A stretch of DNA of 11,449 nucleotides from Pseudomonadota bacterium (GTDB lineage Bacteria > Pseudomonadota > Alphaproteobacteria > Elsterales > Elsteraceae), in the NCBI GenBank assembly GCA_016195115.1, contig JACQAI010000402.1:1-11449 (forward strand). The letters are read 5' to 3'. Numbering within the stretch: the stretch's first letter is position 1; the number at the start of each line of letters is the position of its first letter. The translations under genes and the position numbers were made by a program. This document shows, one piece after another, positions 6,829 through 11,449 of the stretch. Below the pieces are notes generated by a model. It did not search any database. It saw nothing but the letters and a program-made list of their open reading frames with translations, and was not told the DNA's origin.

Positions 6829-6847
6829 CCGGCGCGCTGCGCGCCGG
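6829..6847 (-). promoter_or_regulatory. Perfect inverted repeat in the ATPase gene leader
   Basis: CCGGCGCGC and its reverse complement flank a single T, giving a perfect 19-base inverted repeat. In the ATPase mRNA it would form an 8-base GC stem with a 3-base loop, ending 24 bases before the ATG. It could be an RNA stability or attenuation element, or a protein site. Such repeats also arise by chance in DNA this GC-rich. Confidence 0.35.
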
Positions 6848-6908
6848 GCGGTCTCCGGCGCGGCGTTAAGGCCATCCCCGGATTTAATATCGCCGGCGCA
6901 ATAAACCC

Positions 6909-6939
6909 ATCATAGTCCACGATTGCAGAAAAAACTCAA
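6909..6939 (-). promoter_or_regulatory. Weak candidate promoter for the ATPase-CpsD-like operon
   Basis: On the minus strand TATGAT (6914-6909) matches the -10 consensus at five of six positions. The best -35-like box, TTGAGT (6939-6934), is 19 bases away, which is longer than ideal. The leader would be about 98 bases and would include the GATTTAAT motif and the GC inverted repeat. Confidence 0.3.
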
Positions 6940-7006
6940 GGTATTAAACTGTGTCCATGTTGGCCATTAAACCGAAGGCGCCGGCCCGCTGCCCGCGAGG
7001 TTCCCG

Positions 7007-8113
7007 ATGAGCCCGACCCGCCGCCAGTTCGCCCTCGGCCTGTTGGGCGCCGCCGCGGTGCCGCGCTGGGCGCGCGCCACGGCGACGCTCGACGGCCCGG
7101 GGCTGCGCACGCTGGCCGCCGCCAAGGGGCTGGTGTTCGGCACCGCGGTACAGCGCAACCAGCTCGAGGACGCCGGCTTCGCCGCGGCGCTGCGCCGCGA
7201 GGCCGCGATCCTGACACCCGAGTTCGAGCTCAAATGGTCGACCGTGCGGCCGGCGCCGTCCGAGGAGCGGTTCGGCGCGCCCGACGCGCTCGCCGACTGG
7301 TGCCGGCGCGAGGGCATGGCGTTGCGCGGCCACACCCTGGTCTGGCACGAGGCGCTGCCCGCCTGGGTGCCGCGCTTCCCGGACGCCGCGGCGGCGCGCA
7401 TCCTGATGACCGCGCACATCGCCAAGCTGGTCGGCCGCTACGCCGGACGCATCCAGGCGTGGGACGTCGTCAACGAGGCGATCGAGCCCAAGCACGGGCG
7501 CAGCGACGGCCTGCGCGTGTCGCCGTGGCAGAGCGCGCTCGGCGCGGCGTTCATCGACCTGGCGTTCCACGCCGCCGCCGCGGCCGATCCCGCGGCCCAA
7601 CTCTACTACAACGAATACGGGCTCGACTTCGACACCCCGGAGGAGGAAGCACGGCGGCGCGCCACGCTGAGCCTGCTCGAGGGCTTGCGCGCGCGCGGCG
7701 TACCGTGCCACGGGCTCGGCATCCAGGGTCACCTGACCGCCGTCGGCAAAAAGTTCAACGCCACGCGCTTCAGCGCCTTCCTCGACGCCGTGGCGGCGCT
7801 CGGGCTCAAGATCATGATCACCGAGCTCGACGTCACCGATCACGCGCTGCCCGCCGACCCGGCGGCGCGCGACGCCGCCGTCGCCGCGATCGCCGGCGAT
7901 TACCTCACCGTGGCGTGCGCCCATCCGGCGGTGATCGGCGTCATGACCTGGGGCTTGAGCGATCGCCAGACCTGGCTCAACAGCTCGCCCGACTATCGCC
8001 GGCGCGACGGCCTGGCGCAGCGCCCGCTGCCGCTTGACGCGGCGCTGCAGCGCAAGCCGCTGTGGGCCGCGATCGCGCGCGCTTTCGACCAGGCGCCCGA
8101 CCGTAGAGTCTAG
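7007..8113 (+). CDS. GH10 family endo-beta-1,4-xylanase-like glycanase, Tat-exported
   Basis: A 368-residue glycoside hydrolase of family 10, which cleaves beta-1,4-linked glycans, usually xylan, with retention. Residues 1-24 form a twin-arginine signal: TRRQFALGLLG followed by a short hydrophobic stretch and an ARA-type cleavage site. The catalytic domain follows with GHTLVWHEALPAWV (108-121), WDVVNE (152-157, acid/base E157), GIQGHL (238-243) and ITELD (271-275, nucleophile E273). W315 in MTWGLSDRQTWL lines the usual active site. All key residues are present, so it should be active. It is a single-domain enzyme without a carbohydrate-binding module. Lying inside an EPS locus and exported to the periplasm, it is better explained as an EPS-cutting or EPS-releasing enzyme than as a plant-wall degrader. 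That role is inference. It is transcribed alone, divergently from the ATPase. Confidence 0.93.
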   Translation: MSPTRRQFALGLLGAAAVPRWARATATLDGPGLRTLAAAKGLVFGTAVQRNQLEDAGFAAALRREAAILTPEFELKWSTVRPAPSEERFGAPDALADWCRREGMALRGHTLVWHEALPAWVPRFPDAAAARILMTAHIAKLVGRYAGRIQAWDVVNEAIEPKHGRSDGLRVSPWQSALGAAFIDLAFHAAAAADPAAQLYYNEYGLDFDTPEEEARRRATLSLLEGLRARGVPCHGLGIQGHLTAVGKKFNATRFSAFLDAVAALGLKIMITELDVTDHALPADPAARDAAVAAIAGDYLTVACAHPAVIGVMTWGLSDRQTWLNSSPDYRRRDGLAQRPLPLDAALQRKPLWAAIARAFDQAPDRRV

Positions 8114-8114
8114 T

Positions 8115-8277
8115 CTGGCGCTCGCGCGCTTGTGCCCTCACCCTTCCCACGCCGCTGCGCGGCACGGGCCCCTTCCCTCTCCCGCGCGGCGCGCGGGAGA
8201 GGGTGGCGAGCGCGTTCGCGCGCGAGCCGGGTGAGGGCACCAGGCGCGGCAGCGCGCGTAGCGCGCGCGAGCGCCAG
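8115..8277. repeat. Nested palindromic repeat between convergent genes (REP-like, terminator-like)
   Basis: Three inverted pairs are nested. The outer arms 8115-8129 and 8263-8277 are 15 bases and perfect, the middle arms 8132-8143 and 8229-8240 are 12 bases and perfect, and the inner arms 8175-8187 and 8191-8203 are 13 bases and perfect around a GGC loop. The middle (GTGCCCTCACCC) and inner (CCCTCTCCCGC) sequences resemble the dispersed palindromes seen between genes in many proteobacteria, as I recall them. It fills the gap between the GH10 stop (8113) and the glycosyltransferase B stop (8280). It could end transcription from both sides. Copies elsewhere in the genome cannot be checked here. 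Confidence 0.75.
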
Positions 8278-8279
8278 TC

Positions 8280-9446
8280 TTAGAATCGGGTGCGCGAGGC
8301 GCGCACCGAGCCGGCCGGGCTCCACACCGTGAAGCGGTCGCCGCGGAACGAGCGGAACACGCCGATGCCGACCCCGAGCAGGGCGAACAGGATGTCGCAG
8401 ACTTGGCGCACCCGCCCGATCCCGAGCTGGTGCGCCGCCATGATCGCCGCCGCCGTGCCGAGCGCGGCCAGGCCGGCGCTGGCGAGGTCCGACAGCAGCG
8501 CCAGCACGCCGAACCAGGCCACCCCCGACAGCGCCAGGAAGTAGATCGAGAACCAGCGCAGCAAGCGGTGCGACACGTACTTGTAGAGATCGAACGCCGG
8601 CAGCTGGCGCAGCTGCGGCCACAACAGCCGGTGGACGTTGAAGGCCTGGCAGGCGATCCGGATCTTGCGCCGGAACTCGTCGCGCGCGCTGGTCGCGGCG
8701 CGCTCGAACGACAGCACGTCGACCGCGCTGACGACGCGGTAGCCGGCGCACAGGATGGTGAGCGACACGAACATGTCGTCGATGATGCCCTCGGGCACCG
8801 GCCGGTGCAGCGCCCGGCGAATCGCGAATAGCGAACCGTCGGCGCCAACCAGCGAGCCGGTCTCGGTCTCGAGCCGCTTGGTGCGCTCCTCCAGCCGCCA
8901 ATACAGCGCGCCGTTGCGGCTGGTCTCGGTCTCGTCGGGATTGACGTAGATCAGGTGGCCGCTGACGCAGCCGACCTCGGGATCGGCGAAATAGTCGAGC
9001 AGCCGAGGGATGCCGTCGGCCGGCACCATGACGTTGGCGTCGGTGAAGATCACGATGTCGGCGGCGGTCTGCGCCACCAGCGTGTTCATGCCGAAGGTCT
9101 TGCCGCGGCGGTCCGCGCTGACCGTCAGGCGGATCAGATCGGCGTGCTCGGCGAGGATGCGATCGGTGCCGTCGGTCGCGCCGTCGACGAAGCAGAGGAT
9201 CTCGAGGTCGGGCATGCGCGCGCGCAGCCCGCGCAGATTGGCGATCTTGTCGCGGATCACCCCGGCCTCGTTGTAAGCGCAAAAGCACAGCGCCGCGCGA
9301 ACCCGGGGGTCGGCGGCGACCACGCCCGCCGGCGCGGCGGCGCCGCGCCACCGCCGTACCGCCTGCAGCGATGCCGGATAGCTGACGAACGGGTGCACCG
9401 CCAGCGCCAACGCCACGGTCGCGACGACGATCAAGCTCACCAACAT
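8280..9446 (-). CDS. Family 2 glycosyltransferase with membrane segments (EPS biosynthesis), copy B
   Basis: A 388-residue GT2 enzyme with the same architecture as the product of 2109-3263. It has an N-terminal hydrophobic segment (about 2-19), CAYNE at 56-60, D88 in FVDGATDGT, TDAN at 135-138, GADGSLFAIRR at 201-211, a DD pair at 223-224, a basic helix RDEFRRKIRIACQAF (255-269), and C-terminal hydrophobic stretches at about 300-318, 320-338 and 350-364. The middle and C-terminal parts are nearly collinear with copy A and share long identical blocks, so the two are paralogues or diverged duplicates. It is monocistronic here, with GGGAGG about 10 bases before the ATG at 9446. It probably adds a different sugar or linkage from copy A, or the two act on successive steps; this is inference. 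Confidence 0.9.
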   Translation of the reverse strand: MLVSLIVVATVALALAVHPFVSYPASLQAVRRWRGAAAPAGVVAADPRVRAALCFCAYNEAGVIRDKIANLRGLRARMPDLEILCFVDGATDGTDRILAEHADLIRLTVSADRRGKTFGMNTLVAQTAADIVIFTDANVMVPADGIPRLLDYFADPEVGCVSGHLIYVNPDETETSRNGALYWRLEERTKRLETETGSLVGADGSLFAIRRALHRPVPEGIIDDMFVSLTILCAGYRVVSAVDVLSFERAATSARDEFRRKIRIACQAFNVHRLLWPQLRQLPAFDLYKYVSHRLLRWFSIYFLALSGVAWFGVLALLSDLASAGLAALGTAAAIMAAHQLGIGRVRQVCDILFALLGVGIGVFRSFRGDRFTVWSPAGSVRASRTRF

Positions 9447-9578
9447 CGCGCGGCCGCCTCCCGCTGCGGCGAAACCCTGCTTGGTTTTAACTCATCTGAA
9501 TTAAATCGACCAGCGATTTTCATCGCGTCGCTCCAAATGCCCGGCAATCCGCGGCCAACCGAGCATTAAACATTGTCT

Positions 9579-9607
9579 TTGACGCGACGCCGCACGCCAT
9601 TTAATAT
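9579..9607 (+). promoter_or_regulatory. Promoter for the Wzz-like gene
   Basis: TTGACG (9579-9584, five of six -35 consensus bases) and TAATAT (9602-9607, four of six) are separated by an ideal 17 bases. The start would be near 9614, giving a leader of about 46 bases to the GTG at 9660. This is the best promoter match in the window. Its -10 box is part of the shared ATTTAATAT sequence. Confidence 0.6.
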
Positions 9608-9613
9608 CGGTCG

Positions 9614-9635
9614 CGGCAGGCCTCGGCGCCTGCCG
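9614..9635 (+). promoter_or_regulatory. Hairpin at the 5' end of the Wzz-like mRNA
   Basis: CGGCAGGC (9614-9621) and GCCTGCCG (9628-9635) form a perfect 8-base stem with a 6-base loop. It lies at the predicted transcription start and 12 bases before the ribosome binding site. A stem at the very 5' end is known to protect mRNAs from decay, and that is a possible role here. Confidence 0.45.
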
Positions 9636-9647
9636 TCCGCATTTAAC

Positions 9648-9653
9648 GAGGGG
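9648..9653 (+). promoter_or_regulatory. Ribosome binding site that decides a GTG start
   Basis: GAGGGG lies 6 bases before the GTG at 9660. The longer in-frame TTG start at 9573 has no such site and lies upstream of the predicted promoter. Confidence 0.65.
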
Positions 9654-9659
9654 CTGCCC

Positions 9660-11219
9660 GTGGTCGGCATCAACCTGCGCGATGGCCTGGCGATCGCGTT
9701 CAAATACCGCCGGCGCGCGCTGTCGGTCCTGGGCGGTTTCGTCGGCCTGGCGGTCGCGGTCTGTGTCGTGATGACGCCGATCTACGCCGCCACCTGCAGC
9801 GTCCTGGTCAAGCTCGGCCGCGAGCTGGTCTATCGCCCGGACGTCGGGGTCAACAACAACGTCGCGGCGCCGCCGGTGATCGACAAGGACGAGGTCATCG
9901 CATCCAACGTCGCGATCATGACCAGCCGCGACATCCTCGAGCGCGCCATCACCACGGTCGGCATCGAGACGCTCTATCCCGACCTGGTCGACCCGCCGGC
10001 CTGGGCGGTCGCGATCTCCCAGAGCATCACGGCGATCACCGACCTGTTCGGCATCGAGCGCCAGCATCAGGCCCTGATCGAACGCGCGCTCTACAAGTTC
10101 AACAAGCGCCTCAAGGTCGAGCCGGTGAAGAAGACCAACGTCATCGAGGTGACGTTCGAGCATCCCGACCCGCAGGTCGCCGCGCGGGTCGCCAACCTGC
10201 TGGTCGACTATTTCAAGCAGAAGACCCTGGCGGTCTACAGCGATCCCAACCTCGGCTTCCTCGAGCGCCAGGTCGCCGACGACCGCGCCGCCCTGCTCGA
10301 CGCCGAAGCCAAGCTCGCGACCTATCGCCAGCAGAGCGGCGTCTACCAGCTCAACGACCAGATCAACATGCTGCTGCGCCAGCGCATCGAGCTAGACACC
10401 AGCCTCAAGGGCCTGGTGTCGCGCGTCGAGGAGCTGCGCGGCATGGTCACGAGCCTCAAGGCGCAGCGCAAGACGGTGCCGGCGACGATCGCGCTCTACA
10501 GCGAGAACGAGCGCTACAAGGTGCTCGACGACACCCAGAGCCAGCTGTTGTCGCTGCGTCTCAAGGAACGCGAGCTCGAGAGCAAGTTCAACGACACCTT
10601 CCCGTTGCTGGTCGACGTGCGCTCGCAGATCGCCATCACGGAAAAGTTCCTGGCGCAGCAGCAGGCGGCGCTCAACGCGCGCACGCGCGTCGGCTCCAAC
10701 GACGTGGCACGCGAGCTCGAGCTCGAGAATCTGCGGCGCGAGACCGAGCTGACCTCGCTGGTCGCGCGCCGCGACGTCATGCAGGAGCAGATCGCGCGCA
10801 TCGACGGCGATATCCAGGACCTGTCGGGCCGCGAGCGCGCCATGCTGCCGCTGCAGCGCGAGGTCGACACGCGCAACGACAATCTCAAGCAGTCGCTGCT
10901 CAAGGCCGAGGAGGCGCGCATCCTGGATGGGCTCAACCGCGAGAAGTCGGCGAGCTTCAGCGTCATCCAGACCGCGGTGCCGCCCGATCCGACCAAGCCG
11001 GCGCGGCCGGTGCCGATCCTCTACATCCCGATCGCGTTCGTGCTCGGCCTGATCGGCGCGGCGTTCACCGCCTACCTGTCCTACTATTCGTTCGACGGCT
11101 TCCTGACGCCCGACCAGGCCGCCCATCGTCTGGGCGTGCCGACCCTGGGCGTGATCGGCGTCCGGGCGCGCGAACCGGTGCTGACGCTCGAGCACCGCGG
11201 CGCCCGCGTGCCGTCGTGA
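9660..11219 (+). CDS. Wzz/GumC-type polysaccharide chain-length and export protein, no kinase domain
   Basis: A 519-residue inner-membrane polysaccharide co-polymerase, which sets chain length and links synthesis to outer-membrane export. Numbered from the GTG, a transmembrane helix lies at about 20-41. The Wzz-type domain follows, with LVKLGRELVYRPDVG at about 49-63. A long helical, coiled-coil-rich periplasmic part covers about 197-426, then a proline-rich stretch PPDPTKPARPVP (441-452) and a second helix at about 453-474. The C-terminal 45 residues (TPDQAAHRLGVPTLGVIGVR) resemble the linker that leads into the kinase domain of ExoP/Wzc proteins, but the protein stops there. The kinase-like part is encoded separately at 5044-5811. 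Start choice rests on the GAGGGG site and the promoter at 9579-9607. Its TGA overlaps the next start as GTGA. It should contact the short Wza-like lipoprotein encoded at 4228-4968. Confidence 0.92.
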   Translation: MVGINLRDGLAIAFKYRRRALSVLGGFVGLAVAVCVVMTPIYAATCSVLVKLGRELVYRPDVGVNNNVAAPPVIDKDEVIASNVAIMTSRDILERAITTVGIETLYPDLVDPPAWAVAISQSITAITDLFGIERQHQALIERALYKFNKRLKVEPVKKTNVIEVTFEHPDPQVAARVANLLVDYFKQKTLAVYSDPNLGFLERQVADDRAALLDAEAKLATYRQQSGVYQLNDQINMLLRQRIELDTSLKGLVSRVEELRGMVTSLKAQRKTVPATIALYSENERYKVLDDTQSQLLSLRLKERELESKFNDTFPLLVDVRSQIAITEKFLAQQQAALNARTRVGSNDVARELELENLRRETELTSLVARRDVMQEQIARIDGDIQDLSGRERAMLPLQREVDTRNDNLKQSLLKAEEARILDGLNREKSASFSVIQTAVPPDPTKPARPVPILYIPIAFVLGLIGAAFTAYLSYYSFDGFLTPDQAAHRLGVPTLGVIGVRAREPVLTLEHRGARVPS

Positions 11220-11449
11220 TCGCCGAACGACCGCTCGGCCGCACCGCCATCCGGACCTCCGAGCTGGGCATGGGCTGCTCGCGGCTCGGCTCGCTGCTGG
11301 CCGCGGCGGGTGAGCGCGGCGCCGAGCGCGCGGTCGCGGTCGCGCTCGACCACGGCATCCGGTTCTTCGACACCGCCGACATCTACGGCCAGGGCGACAG
11401 CGAACGCCTGCTCGGCCGCGCGCTCAGGAGCACCGGCCGCGACGGCGTC
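11216..11449 (+). CDS. Aldo/keto reductase, N-terminal part
   Basis: The gene runs off the right edge; 78 codons are visible. The sequence begins with PLGRTAIRTSELGMGCSRLG, matching the family opening, and contains the signature GIRFFDTADIYGQGDSE at 47-63, with the likely catalytic D52 and Y57. These enzymes fold as a TIM barrel and reduce aldehydes or ketones with NADPH in the cytoplasm. The GTG at 11216 overlaps the stop of the Wzz-like gene as GTGA, so translation is probably coupled and the gene belongs to the EPS operon. A role in nucleotide-sugar or sugar-precursor modification is inference. The lysine and histidine of the catalytic tetrad are beyond the window. Confidence 0.88.
   Translation, partial: MIAERPLGRTAIRTSELGMGCSRLGSLLAAAGERGAERAVAVALDHGIRFFDTADIYGQGDSERLLGRALRSTGRDGV

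Larger units (their letters stand above)
6805..7006. promoter_or_regulatory. Divergent AT-rich control region between the ATPase and GH10 genes
   Basis: These 202 bases separate two divergent genes. The half nearest the ATPase is GC-rich and holds an inverted repeat (6829-6847). The middle is AT-rich, with TTTAAT at 6883 inside GATTTAATATCG, ATTAAA at 6943 and 6966, and TTAA at 6866. CATTAAAC at 6965-6972 recurs exactly at 9564-9571 in the next divergent region. For the GH10 gene, GAGG (6997-7000) lies 6 bases before the ATG. I see no convincing plus-strand promoter; TTGCAG (6923) with TAAACT (6945) is weak. Confidence 0.5.
9447..9659. promoter_or_regulatory. Divergent AT-rich control region between glycosyltransferase B and the Wzz-like gene
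   Basis: These 213 bases contain TTTAAC at 9486, ATTAAA at 9500 and 9565, TTTAAT at 9600 and TTTAAC at 9642. A small inverted repeat GCGAT-TTTC-ATCGC lies at 9513-9526. The plus-strand side carries a good promoter (9579-9607) and a leader hairpin (9614-9635). On the minus strand I see no clear -35/-10 pair for glycosyltransferase B, although the AT-rich stretch 9485-9507 is in the right place. Confidence 0.55.

Noticed and set aside
5320..6915. 531-codon plus-strand frame opposite the ATPase and CpsD-like genes
   Set aside because: Typical antisense open frame in GC-rich DNA. The composition is arginine/glycine-rich with no motif, and the opposite strand has clear Walker motifs.
8132..8240. 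CRISPR-like repeats
   Set aside because: The repeats are inverted and nested, not regularly spaced direct repeats, and there is no cas gene.
8110..9351. 413-codon minus-strand frame overlapping glycosyltransferase B
   Set aside because: Out-of-frame shadow that also runs through the palindromic repeat. GT2 motifs are all in the 8280-9446 frame.
9513..9526. GCGAT-TTTC-ATCGC as a regulatory hairpin
   Set aside because: Only 5 base pairs, easily found by chance. Noted inside the intergenic region but not called separately.
9573..9659. TTG 9573 as the start of the Wzz-like protein
   Set aside because: No ribosome binding site, and it lies upstream of the best promoter. GTG 9660 has GAGGGG.
10392..11195. 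Minus-strand frames opposite the Wzz-like gene
   Set aside because: Antisense of coiled-coil coding sequence, with no recognisable domain.
1..11449. tRNA, rRNA, transposase, integrase or attachment site
   Set aside because: No such sequence was recognised anywhere in the window. There is no sign of a mobile element apart from the possible REP-like repeat.

Overview
The window is very GC-rich DNA with tightly packed genes, GTG starts and AT-rich islands only between divergent genes. Gene families and base composition suggest an alphaproteobacterium, for example of the Rhodospirillales or Rhizobiales type. This is inference; nothing in the window fixes the genus. The whole stretch reads as part of an exopolysaccharide (EPS) biosynthesis and export locus.

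Layout, left to right. (1) A minus-strand operon starts near 3300: a family 2 glycosyltransferase (2109-3263), a GMC-type flavin oxidoreductase (375-2090), and, through a 4-base ATGA overlap, the N-terminal part of a multi-pass membrane protein cut by the window edge (1-378), probably an EPS polymerase. (2) Divergent from it is a plus-strand pair: a SAM-dependent methyltransferase (3410-4201) and a short Wza-like export lipoprotein (4228-4968). (3) A convergent hairpin region (4969-5043) separates that pair from a minus-strand pair: an ExeA-like AAA ATPase with a membrane segment (5848-6804) and a CpsD/BY-kinase-like P-loop protein (5044-5811) whose Walker A lysine is replaced by threonine. 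(4) Divergent from the ATPase is a Tat-exported GH10 endo-beta-1,4-glycanase (7007-8113). (5) A nested palindromic repeat (8115-8277) separates it from a second family 2 glycosyltransferase on the minus strand (8280-9446), a clear paralogue of the first. (6) Divergent again is a Wzz/GumC-type chain-length and export protein without a kinase domain (9660-11219), followed with a 4-base GTGA overlap by the start of an aldo/keto reductase (11216 to the edge).

The parts fit one pathway. The two inner-membrane glycosyltransferases would build the glycan. The methyltransferase, and perhaps the GMC enzyme, would decorate it. The polymerase-like protein would polymerise it. The Wzz-like protein with the separate CpsD-like and ExeA-like ATPases would control chain length and export, and the Wza-like lipoprotein would form the outer-membrane exit. 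The GH10 enzyme would trim or release the polymer in the periplasm.

The most interesting non-coding signal is an AT-rich hexamer, ATTAAA on either strand. I count ten copies by eye, all in the three divergent intergenic regions and none inside a gene. It suggests one shared regulator, or shared promoter architecture, for all six transcription units.
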